Shown here: piece by piece, positions 1 to 9,636 of the stretch | Layout: every line of letters starts with the position of its first letter | Position numbering within the stretch: the stretch's first letter is position 1 | NCBI GenBank assembly: GCA_023614405.1 | Contig: CM042684.1 | Coordinates: forward strand, 532,440,682-532,504,681 | Direction of reading: 5' to 3' | Origin: Avena insularis | Taxonomy: Eukaryota > Streptophyta > Magnoliopsida > Poales > Poaceae | Length of the DNA stretch: 64,000 bases | Program-made: the position numbers and the translations under genes | The notes under the pieces: generated by a model | The model's input: the letters and a program-made list of their open reading frames with translations, nothing else | What the model was told of the DNA's origin: nothing | Databases searched by the model: none

Positions 1-716
1 TGGACCCTGGCCTGGAGAGGCTGGACGCGACGACGCAACCAGGTCCTGACAAGGGCGCAGCCTCCCTCTTCTGCGCCTATGCGACTCTCAAGGTCGCAGA
101 TGCACTGATATAGCACGTCTGTCTCCGCGAGTTCGGAAGGCATGATCACGTTCTTCCAAGAACGCATCTTCTTGCAGGGAGTCGCGGGATCGAAGGGAGC
201 AAGTCCAAAGTGCTCGTCATTGGCCTTCTGATCGCGCACATAGAACCATCTGTCCCTCCATCCCTGGACGGACTTGGCGAGCTTGATATCAAAGTAGGTG
301 GCGGATGGATCAACATGGATTCCGCAACCACCTACATCGTAAACTAAAGAGCCAGATGCGGACTGACGCTTCCATTTAAAAATGCGTTCGAAAAGACCAA
401 AGTTCGGCTCGATTCCGAGCGAGCACTCGTAGAGAGTGATGAAACAGGTGATGTGGAGGAGAGAATTTGGGGACAGCTGGTGGAGCTGGAGCCCATAGAA
501 ACACAAAAGACCCCGAAGAAAGGGGTGAAGAGGCAATGAAAGACTACGAATGATGAATGCAAGAAACATCACTCGATAACCAGCGGGAGGCACAGGAACG
601 GTCTCACCGCTGGGGACGCGCGAATCGACGACTGATGCAGAAATCACTCCGTCTTGGCGAAGAAGACGGAGATCCGACGCCTTGATGATGGAGGGGCGCC
701 ACGCGCCATTAGTCAT
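1..716 (-). CDS. Antisense accessory ORF, gypsy-type transposon domain (partial)
   Basis: On the minus strand a frame stays open from an ATG at 716 to the window edge, 238 codons, and continues beyond it. The start was chosen because the downstream stretch has the look of this family's N-terminus (SDLRLLRQDG, residues about 17-26); the frame is also open upstream of this ATG. Residues about 68-86 (FLRGLLCFYGLQLHQLSPN) and about 153-162 (WRDRWFYVRD) match what I know of the plant 'putative gypsy type transposon' domain (Pfam Transposase_28). Such ORFs lie antisense to gag-pol in the 3' region of some grass Gypsy elements, and their function is unknown. I see no frameshift or stop in the visible part, unlike most coding stretches in this window. 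The domain call is from memory of the family. Confidence 0.72.
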   Translation of the reverse strand, partial: MTNGAWRPSIIKASDLRLLRQDGVISASVVDSRVPSGETVPVPPAGYRVMFLAFIIRSLSLPLHPFLRGLLCFYGLQLHQLSPNSLLHITCFITLYECSLGIEPNFGLFERIFKWKRQSASGSLVYDVGGCGIHVDPSATYFDIKLAKSVQGWRDRWFYVRDQKANDEHFGLAPFDPATPCKKMRSWKNVIMPSELAETDVLYQCICDLESRIGAEEGGCALVRTWLRRRVQPLQARV

Positions 717-1504
717 GCGGGTGCCCGCGACCTTCTTCTTCCCGGCGGCGACGGCGCTGGTGGCTGCAATGAGCCACCTTCTTCTTCTTGCGGTGAGGTG
801 GCCGCGGAATCGGCGGCAGCGCCTCCCTTCTTCTTCCCCATTGCGCGGCAGCGATGAGAGCGAAGAAAGTAGCTGGGGAACGAACGGAGCCGGTCCAGCG
901 TCGTGGAGAAGATGGGCGCAGAGAAAAGCAGGAAAGCAAAGGGCAATGGCGATGGCAGCAAGGAAGAAAGAACACAGATGGGAAAATTACCGCCACGGCA
1001 TCGCTACTTAACCCCTGGAAGATGCAATCCAATGGCTGACAAAAACCCTATTGGACGCGTGGCATGCATCGCGTAGGACACGTGGAGAAGAGGAAGCGCG
1101 AACCGTCCCCCCACTTCTACCATTACATGCGGAAATCGAGGAGGCACAGTTAAAAATAAGATTACGCACGTCCAGTCAAATCAAAGTCAGAAACTAGGAC
1201 CCACAACTCGTCACGACCCGTCAAAACCGCTCACGCGGGCAACTAAGGTCATACAAGCGTCAGCACTGTCGTCACCAAAGGCTATGCAATGGAGAACTTC
1301 GACTATTTTTAGTCCTTGCTGGAGTCTTCGACTCCACCAAGCACTCGGGGGCTACTCCCATAGGGAGCACTGGCCGCGCCCCCTACGATTTTTCTTTTCT
1401 TGTTGCAGGAACATGGACAACCACAAAAAGCAAACCCAACCACTCGAAACACAGTTTGATTATGGACATGGGTTACTCCCATAGGGAGAGCCGGAAACAA
1501 GCAG
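717..1504. other. Internal 3' region of Gypsy element, no gene
   Basis: The part up to about 1020 is GC-rich and codes in several shadow frames. It is upstream leader for the antisense ORF. From 1284 comes the first copy of a motif that recurs at 1665-1745, containing CACTCGGGGGCTACTCCC. I see no further gene. Confidence 0.5.
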
Positions 1505-1690
1505 GCAAAAGACGACAGTAGTCGCGAAAATATTTTAGCTGCCTGAGTCATCGACTGAAACAAGTAAGCAAAAGACGACAGCAGTCGCAAAAGTGTTTTA
1601 GTACCTGCCTGGGTCATCAACTGAACAAGCAAGCAAAAGATGACAGCAGTCGCAAAAGTTTTTAGTCCCTGCCTGAGTCTTCGACTCAAC
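1505..1690 (+). repeat. Three tandem units of about 64 bp
   Basis: Units start at 1505, 1568 and 1633, each opening with GCAAAAGA(C/T)GACAG and running through a GTCATCGACTGAA-like stretch. Periods are 63 and 65 bp. They sit about 600 bp before the 3' LTR of the Gypsy element, and their role is unknown. Confidence 0.8.
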
Positions 1691-2273
1691 CAGGCACTCG
1701 GGGGTTACTCCCATAGGGAGCGCTAGTCGCGCACCCTATGATTATTTGAACAAAAAACTATGTGTTGATGACATCCACACTCAAAATTCATGGCGACACC
1801 GCCTCATAATTTTTCCCCAACAAAGAGACTGCGTCTCCAGGGTTACCCGAATCGTCTCCGCGATGATAAAATTCGGATGCCGCGCCTACGGCGTGAAGGT
1901 AGACCTGCATAAGGCCTGGCAACGCATTTAACTGCGCACTACCAGAAACATATCCGTGCCCACAGGCACGATGAACATCTGTAGCCTGACGCGTCAAGTG
2001 CTCACACCATATAACTGGAATTCGACTCAGTAAGACCTCCACGACTGAGTCGAATTGCACCAAACTCCGGATTCGAGTCCGGACTCGGTCGAGTAGATTC
2101 GTTGTTTCACCCTAAGGTGGTTAATCGATACCGATACTTCGGTCATATCAGGCACGTATATCAACAATCCCTATGACACAAATAAAAGCAATCGAAATAT
2201 ACTCATTCAGGCACTCGAAGGCTTCAAAAGTCCCCAGTTGAATCTGCGATTCCACAGGACACTCGGGGGCTAC
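1691..2273. other. Gypsy 3' untranslated region up to the LTR
   Basis: No convincing ORF. The stretch repeats short words based on CGACTC (for example GGATTCGAGTCCGGACTCGGTCGAGT) and ends in the CTCGGGGGCTAC purine-rich tract that borders the LTR at 2274. Confidence 0.5.
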
Positions 2274-2762
2274 TGACATGGGTATACCCTACAGGTACTC
2301 GAACTTGGTATATACGGTCCAAATACGTACAGACCCACGGTGTCGCCAAGACCCGGATGGAGGGACTCGAGTAACCTATGGACTCTCAATTTCTTGAAGG
2401 ACAAGAAGAAGCTAAAGATAGAAAGTTTGAAGGGGAAAACCCTAACTTGTAACCGACTCGACTTGCTACCCGAGACCTAGCCTATCTATATAAAGACTAG
2501 GAGGGGGCGGCGAGGAGGACACACGCAATCCTAGTTTTCGCAACCCTCGCCAGATTTCATCTGCGCATCATTGTAACTTTCGACTCCCTCGATAATTCCA
2601 TGAGAAGACAAGCAGGAGTAGGGACCTCTACGAGGCCTGAACCTGGGTAAATCCTTTGTCCTCTGTGTGCTTGTTTGCTAGCCGATAGATGTCTCCAGCG
2701 CTCCCTTCTTCTCCAAAACCCAAGTCCATAACAATGGGCATTGACGAGCTAAACCCTCGTCA
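2274..2762 (+). repeat. 3' LTR of the plus-strand Gypsy element
   Basis: Begins TGACATGGGTATACCC and ends CCCTCGTCA, so the termini TGAC...GTCA are inverted as expected for an LTR. Length 489 bp. A TATATAAA box lies at 2487-2494, giving a U3 of about 240 bp. The right boundary is inferred from the inverted terminus and from the abrupt change to A/T-rich sequence. Confidence 0.75.
2487..2494 (+). promoter_or_regulatory. TATA box of the Gypsy LTR
   Basis: TATATAAA lies within the LTR, followed by a purine-rich start region. Its position fits the U3/R junction of an LTR promoter. Confidence 0.6.
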
Positions 2763-3641
2763 ACTATGCTTTAATATGCTAAAACAACGCATGATTCATC
2801 CAATGCACATTAAGCAATCTCAATTGTTTATAACAAGTCATGCTACAAAAAATAATACTAAGCATTAAGCCAAATCAATATCAAGCATGGCATCACAAAG
2901 CATAGGCCACAGTCAAAAACAAGCTCTCTTTACCACTTAAGCATGAACTTTCCTACTTTTTTCCAAACCAAACCAAACCATTTGAAAACCAATGCATGAA
3001 AGAGGAGGTTCAACCAATTTATTCAGCAAAATAAGAAAACAAAGCAAACGAAAAACCAAAACAAAAACGAAAAAGAAGACGCTCCAAGAACAACACAACT
3101 GTCCATGAAACAATAAAAATGAGTTGTTTGGAAGAAATCTGGAATTTTTATTGATGAAGAAGGGGATGCCTTGGGAATCCCCAAGCTTTGACGCTTGTAC
3201 TTCTTGGATATTTCTTGGGGTGACACGCGTGGCATCCCCAAGCTTGAGCTTTAGTCCATCCCTTATCTCATTACTCATTCGGGACAGCAACTTTCCCAAC
3301 CATTACTTCTCTCTCATTAGAGGTTACTCTTGGCACAAAAAGCAAATAAAAAGGATAAGGAGCGGTTATTACTGAAGTAATAACTTCCAAAACTCATCTA
3401 AAGCTTTTGGGTTATCTCCCAATAAGTACTTTTCTTTAACGCCTTTAAGTTAGGCATGATAGTTTGAGAGGATGCTCACATAAGAAATATGAATTGAAGT
3501 AAAAGAGAGCATCAAGAAGCAAATTCAAAACACATTTAAGTCTAACCCACTTCCTATGCATAGGAATCTTGTATGGAAATAAATTCACAAAGAACAAAGT
3601 GACAGGCATAGGAAGATAAAACAAGAGTAACTTTAAAACTT
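2763..3641 (-). other. 3' untranslated part of the outer element
   Basis: A/T-rich sequence with many stops on both strands. It contains, on the minus strand, a stretch rich in GGCATCCCC and AAGCTTGGGGATGCC (around 3160-3250), which I associate with non-coding 3' regions of Triticeae Athila-like elements. Hydrophobic reading frames here are by-products of A/T richness. Confidence 0.45.
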
Positions 3642-4076
3642 TCAGCACATAGAGAGGTGTGTCAATACCATGAAAACTTCTACAACCATATTTTCCTCTC
3701 TCATAATAATTTTAGTAGCCTCATGAATAAACTCAACAATATAACTATCACATAAAGCATGCTTTTCATGTTCTACAAAAACATAATTTTTATCAAGCTC
3801 AAAAATAGTGGGATTAAAACCTTCAAACCCACTTTTAACAATTCTATAACACGATGACTGATCATTCAATATAGGACCATCGTCTAGAGCTTTATCATAA
3901 ACAATTTCTAAGCAAAACTCTTTAGTACCATGCATCTCGAAGTTAGGCACAAATAAAGGATTATCACAGATAACATGAGCATAACATTCATCCTCCTTTG
4001 GTAAGCATGGGGGACAATCAAATAATGTAAGGGATAAAGAGTTACTCTCATTAGAAGGTAGGCATGGGTAGCTAAT
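3642..4076 (-). pseudogene. Unknown ORF of outer element, 3' part
   Basis: This is the downstream half of an ORF whose first half is 13797-14087. Read on the minus strand, the frame enters from the CTAAT target site at 4076-4072 and stays open to a stop at 3642, about 145 codons. It includes PNFEMHGTKEFCLEIVYDK and a C-terminal part with no motif I recognise. The product is not gag, protease, reverse transcriptase or integrase. Its function is unknown. It was separated from its start by insertion of the inner retrotransposon. Confidence 0.6.
4072..4076. repeat. Target-site duplication CTAAT (left)
   Basis: CTAAT precedes the inner element at 4077 and recurs directly after it at 13792-13796. 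Five identical bases are the size expected for a Gypsy integrase. Confidence 0.9.
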
Positions 4077-5461
4077 TGATGACCCACAAGTATAGGGGGT
4101 GTATCGCAGTATTTTCGAGGGAAGTGAAACCCAATTTATTGATTCAACACAAGGGGAGCCAAAGTATATATAAGCCTTAACAACTGAGTTGTCAATTCAG
4201 CTGCACCTGGAAACAATCTTGCTCAGTTTATCAGTAGCAACAGTTTTGTAGTAGGAATAGCAAAGTAGCAGCAGTAGTAAAGTAAAAACAGCAGTTGCAA
4301 TAGCAGTAAACAGTAGAATTCAAGTGCGGTAGGCATAGGGATGGATGGACGGGCGTTGCATGGACAAGACAATTCACATAGCAATCAGAACATAGGGCAA
4401 TTGCAGATAAATAAGATAAAGCATCCAAGTACTAGATAATCCTAGGCATGTGTTCCATATATAGTCAAACGTGCTTGCAATGAGAACTTGCACAACATCT
4501 TTTGTCCTGCCAGCCCGTTTGCAGCGGGGCCTCAAGGGAACTACTGGCAATTAAGGTTCTCCTTTTAATAGAGCACCGGAGCAAAGCATTAACACTCCGT
4601 GAACACATGTGATCCTCATATCAAAGCCATTCCCTCTGGTTATCCTGATTTCTGTCACTTTGGGGCCATTGGTTCCGGACAACAACGTGTGTACACAACT
4701 TGCAGATAAGACCATAAACAATACTATCATAATGAATCAATAACATGTTCAGATCTAAAATCATCGCACTCAGGCCCTAGTGACAAGCATTAAGCATAAC
4801 AAGTCGCAACAAAGTCATAAAACACTAATAAAAGATACTTGGCACCATGCCCTAACAATCTGATGCCATTACATGAACGATCTCATCCAATCCCTACCAT
4901 CCCTATAGCCTACAGCGGGGGATTACTCACTCATAGATGGGGGAAACATGGATGGTCGATGGAGAAGCGATGGTGATGATGATGGCGATGATCTCCTCCA
5001 ATTCCCCGTCTCGGCAGGGTGCTAGAACGGAGTTTCTGGTGCTGTTTCGTGGAATCTGGTGGTGGCGGTGGAGCGGAACTCCTTCTAGAAAAACGTCGAA
5101 CCCCCAAAGTTTTTAGGTCAGAAGGCTCCTTATAGGCGAAGAGGGAGACCGAGGGGGTGCCTGGGGGGCCCACACCACATCCTGGTGCGGCCTGGCCTAG
5201 CTCGCGCCACCAGGTGGTGTGGGCACCCTTGGCTCTTCTCCATCTCATATTCTGGCTCCTGGAGGCTTCGGGTGAAATAGGATTTTTGGCATATTTTCCG
5301 GGATTTTTCCTGATAGTTGATTTTCTACACAAAAAGTAGAGACCAAGGCAATTCTGCTGAAAACAACGTCAGTCCGCATTAGTTGCATCCAAATCACACA
5401 AGTTTAGAGGAGAAACAATAGCAAAAGTGTTCGGGAAAGTAGATACGTTTTGGACGTATCA
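4077..5461 (-). repeat. 3' LTR of the inner element (LTR A)
   Basis: On the minus strand it opens TGATACGTCCAAAACG and ends in GGGTCATCA. Its 1385 bp align along their whole length with LTR B (12400-13791). It lacks a few bases present in B and C after TCTTGCTCA (near 4223). A CCTATAAGG box lies at 5128-5136. Confidence 0.9.
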
Positions 5462-5475
5462 ACTCCCCCCAAGCT
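5462..5475 (-). promoter_or_regulatory. Polypurine tract of the inner element
   Basis: On the minus strand AGCTTGGGGGGAGT lies directly before the LTR start TGATACG, the position of the plus-strand primer. A close relative of this tract (AAGCTTGGGGGGAG) is also found at about 7642-7655. Confidence 0.75.
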
Positions 5476-7676
5476 TAGCTTATTGCTTGTCCTCAAGCAA
5501 TTCAGTTGAAAACTGTGCGATAAAAAAACTTTCACGAACACATTTGCTTCATATGATGTAAATATTCTCAGCAGTGTGATCAACTACTTAGACAGTTCAT
5601 AATAAAGAGTATGCAACTAAGTTTACTTAATAGGCATTGCAAGCTATGAAGAGATTCCAACTCAAAAATAATAAGTAGCATGAAGCATAAACATAAGCAA
5701 CATTACAATGCTCATAAAAAGGTATGATAGAGTGGTATCTCGCTTGCCTTTGATTATGAATGTCAGGGCACCTCTGAAGTTCAAGTGATGACTAGAAGTA
5801 AAGATATCAAAGATACAAGCATCAAAGTCATAACACAAATAATCAAGTAATGGGACAAGCACAAAGAATGACAACTATGCTCTCAAGAAGGTGCTTAGAG
5901 AATGTATGGAGACTCAACAAGAAAAGGTTTTAAATAATTTGAAAGACTTCCAAATGCTGAAAGTATGGTACTCGTTAGCTTTGAGCTCTCATTGCCCCTA
6001 TCATAAGCATCTTTAAATGGTTAAGGTTAAAGTGACACAACTAAGAGGATATGCTTGACAAGTTATAGATCAAAGTCTCATGCCCCTTACTTACGAAGAC
6101 CGATCCTCATGCTACTCAACTTCAGTCACAAGTAAGCTCTTGTCATTGTAAGTATATACGTATCATAGAGAACCGCCAACGGGGGTACCCCTTGCACATG
6201 ACACGGGAGCTGTCCCATCATCAAAATAACAAGGCAAGCAGACAATGAGCATCTCAGCGATCTTTTTATTTACTATGTGCATAGATTTTTATTGAGGATG
6301 CTTCATAGAATGCTCATTATGGTTATGCTGCAAGTTTCCACCATGATTAGGCATGGCTTAGGCTAGCGGCCCAGGCATTTCTCTAACATACATACAAACT
6401 CCATGATCTTACAAGTTCCACTTTTATTTCACACCGCCGGGATCCATAAGCAAAAGAACATGATATCAACTAGGTGCAAAGTACCAATGAAGTGTTGAAA
6501 GCGGTCCCCATGATACATGGTTCTGCTAACTTCAACTCATAAAGCGCAAGCATATACGCAACAAAGAGGGACGCAATGGTTCATGTTTATTAAGTGCAAT
6601 AAAATAAAGTGTGCCATCAAGTTCGTGAGAGCTTTACTAACTAACTCTCTCATAACAAGCAAACATTTTATTTGGAAGAAAACAAGGCATATTGAATATG
6701 CACGGAAGTAGCAAATCATGTTAATAGGTAGGTATGGTGGACACTTTGGCAATATTTGGTTTAAGGGAGTTGGAAACATGAGTAAAACACTCAGTGGAAG
6801 TGAAGGCTAGCAATAGTGAGGAGTGACCAACGAGAGAGAAATAGCTGTCATAATCATACTTGCAACAAAACAGGACTAATCATGGCATGGAAGTGATTCA
6901 AGATCCTCAAGGCAAAATAATTCATCAAGGCTTAACTGATTATTATAGTCATGTGCATGCGTGAGCATGTGCCAAGTCAATTCAAATAAAACATTCAGAG
7001 GAGGATACCACGGTGTCATACCAAGTTATGAATAGAGCAATGCAAGCAAACATTCATAAGACATGCTACAAACTATTAGCGAGCTGGAGCTAATCATAAG
7101 AAAGCAAGAACTACTAAGCATCCAAAGATAACATACACTCTACATGAACGGACTAAGCATGCCCACAGTGATGAGTATATGTACAAAAATGAAAACAAAT
7201 AGAGTTTGTTACCAGCCTCTTACCACGCCTCAAGTTGTCATTAATCCTCATTATTGCTCTTCACTTGTGTGGCTTGAATAATAATATGAAACCAATATCC
7301 ACTGAGGACTACTGAACCCTGTAGAAAACTCACAAAAACCAAAGAAGAACGACAAATATTTTTGTTGTTTTTGATTTTTAAAATAAGAACCAAAGAGGAA
7401 AAACAAGCAAAGCAAAATCTTTTTAGGTTTTTCAAATAGTTCAAACAAAGCAAAAAGGGAAAAACAAACCAAGGCAAAAATAAGAAGCAAACCAAAGAGA
7501 AACAACAGAAATATTTTTGGTCTTTTTGTGTTTTAGAAAGCAAAAGCAAAGAAGAACGAAAACTAAAAAGAGAACGAAAAACATGAATATACAAAGTACC
7601 AACGCAACATGATATGGAGATGAGTGCGGTGTCGGTGTACCTCCCCCCAAGCTTAGGCTTTTGGCCTAAGTGGGTA
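5476..7676 (-). other. 3' untranslated internal region of inner element
   Basis: 2.2 kb of A/T-rich sequence with no supported gene. The longest frame (7241-7960) reads as Leu/Phe-rich because of poly-A/T composition. A second purine tract near 7642-7655 lies just after the accessory ORF's stop codon. Confidence 0.5.
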
Positions 7677-8783
7677 TCAATCCATGTACGAATAGGGGTT
7701 CCAAGTAGGCGGATCTTGATAAGAATGATCGTAGTTGGGCCCATGGGAAGAAGAAGAAGCTCCCCAATCATAAGCAGGCTGCTGATATGAAGACTCTCCC
7801 TCATTCGAGGGCTGGACCGAATCATCCGTGACCTCCCTTCTAGTGTCCTGCTCCTGTTGGGAGAGCTCTCCCAAGTACGTGTCAAGCTCCTCCTCAGTGA
7901 GGGACCATCCTTCCCTGTTATCAAGGTTAAACAAAGCAGGTGCAGGCAAAAGAACAACACGCTCGGACTTGCTCTTTCTCCAACCAGCTTTGAGAAAGGT
8001 TATTTCATAAGATAACCCACTCATACTAGCCACGAGGAAACAAATTTATGTTGTATCATGGAATTAAGATCAAGCCTTTCTATGGGAAACTGTAGGTCCA
8101 GATGATGAGGCACTAGACCATGTAATGCTAGTAAATGAGAAGCAATGAGGCCTCCACAAATTCCACCTTTCTCATGGTTAGCAGCAAGATGAAAAGCTAT
8201 CAAAGCACCTAAGTTGTAAGACCTATCCCGTTTAAGAGCAGTAGAGATAAATGCTAGATCATACGAAGATAACTTATTGGCAGTTTTCCTATCAAGAACA
8301 CACTTGGCAATAAAATAGGCAAAGTAGCGAATGGAGGGAAGATGAATGTTACGTTTCCACTCTCCTTCGAGAAACTGCTCCCTTGGCAAATTTCTGCATA
8401 TAAATCCATGAGTGGTTCAGGTCTCTCCTTAATCTTTCTACATGATCCCCATTGAGGTACCTTAATAGCTGCACAAAAATCATCAAGGAAAGGTCGACAG
8501 CAATATTGTAAATTTTGTAATGAACCATGGGGTTAGGCAAAGAGTGACTAAATTGGAAATCCTGCACCAAAGACATGGTTAGCTTCACAAATTGACAAGG
8601 TTCATCTTCCAAAAAGTGCTCTAACCCTGCATTAGAAACCAAAGTGTGGAAATCTTGTAAAATTCCTGCAGCTCTCATGAACTCAGAGCATGGATAAATG
8701 GAGGGAAAGACTTCCTCCTCCCGGTGGACCTTCATGACCTCAGGCACCCAAAGCTCATGTTGGTTTAGGTGGTGTTCACTCAT
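7677..8783 (-). pseudogene. Accessory ORF, plant transposon (Transposase_32-like) protein, frameshifted
   Basis: Three minus-strand frames make one protein of about 370 residues: 8783-8349, 8389-8021 and 8033-7677, with frame changes near 8385 and 8030. Visible stretches include YPCSEFMRAAG, QDFQFSHSLPNPMVHYKIYN, SIRYFAYFIAKCVLDRKTAN and a Tyr/Ser-rich C-terminus. This matches my memory of the 'putative plant transposon protein' carried downstream of pol in Athila-type elements, sometimes called env-like. I see no convincing membrane segment. The reading starts with ATG at 8783. Function unknown; inactive because of the frameshifts. Confidence 0.7.
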
Positions 8784-9636
8784 CTTCTATTCTGAAATTT
8801 AAACACCTATTAAACAAGTGATTGTAAAGTAAATATAATGAAGGATTCTACTCATAGGGACATGTAAGAGGCCTAAGCATGCATCAAAACTATATCTCTA
8901 AGCATCAAACAAGCTTATAAGCTCTCATAACCAGTCACCTACAGCAGCAAAACACTCAAGATATAATCCACTAAACACAAATCTACTTGGACAATGGGAG
9001 GAGTCACATACCAGGGAACAAATGCTCCAAATTTCAGCAAGAAAGATGGGCTGAGCAAGGAGATCGAAAAAATCGAGAGCAAGCACAGCAAGAACGCGAT
9101 TTTGAGCAATGAACTAGAGCTTACTCAGGAGAGAGAAGAAAGTGGCAGGTGAGAGAGTTAGTGGGGGCCCAGGGGTGGCCCACACCAGGGCATGGCGCCA
9201 CCCAGGGTTGGCCACGCCATCATGTGGTGTGCCTGCCTGGTGGGCCCCCCTGGTACCTCCCAGGTACTCCTCTACCCCTTTTTTCACGTAAAAATTTAAT
9301 ATAATTTTTCTGGAATTTTTCGTGACACTTTATTTTTGGGCATTTTCAGGCATACAAGAATGATTTTCTGACAGATAGTTTTTTTTGGAAACATGATGCA
9401 AGGACAAAACAAAGCTAGAACTACAGAAGTTCTAAAACACTCTAATATGCAAGCAACTAACAACAAAAAGGGAACTAAACAAAAACAAAAACTAAAATGC
9501 ATAGGATAGAAGTAAATGAAGATAATCATAGTGAAAACATTGTTTTGTTCAATGAAATCCTTTTGTTAACAAGGTTGATCAGTTCTTGCTACCAAAACAA
9601 TTCCATATGAGACAAAACTTTGTATTCCACTGATGA
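8784..9636 (-). other. Spacer where pol is missing
   Basis: In a complete Athila-type element reverse transcriptase, RNase H and integrase (together more than 2 kb) lie between protease and the accessory ORF. Here there are about 850 bp, A/T-rich and without their motifs. A GC-rich piece around 9160-9260 (GGCCCACACC, GGTGGTGTG) resembles a piece of the LTR U3. Confidence 0.55.

Larger units (their letters stand above)
1..2762 (+). mobile_element. 3' part of a Gypsy LTR retrotransposon
   Basis: The segment ends in an LTR (2274-2762) preceded by a purine-rich stretch (CTCGGGGGCTAC), the usual place of the plus-strand primer tract. The element therefore reads left to right and this is its 3' end. 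Its internal part carries an antisense accessory ORF, short tandem repeats and two copies of a motif around TACTCCCATAGGGAG (near 1350 and 1708). The 5' LTR, gag and pol would lie left of the window. The five bases after the LTR are ACTAT; a matching ACTAT should lie left of the 5' LTR if the element is complete. It appears to be inserted in the minus-strand element that starts at 2763. The family name is uncertain. Confidence 0.75.

Noticed and set aside
7241..7960. 239-codon minus-strand ORF with hydrophobic segments
   Set aside because: Its Leu/Phe runs come from A/T-rich untranslated sequence. It has no domain, and it overlaps the accessory ORF frame.
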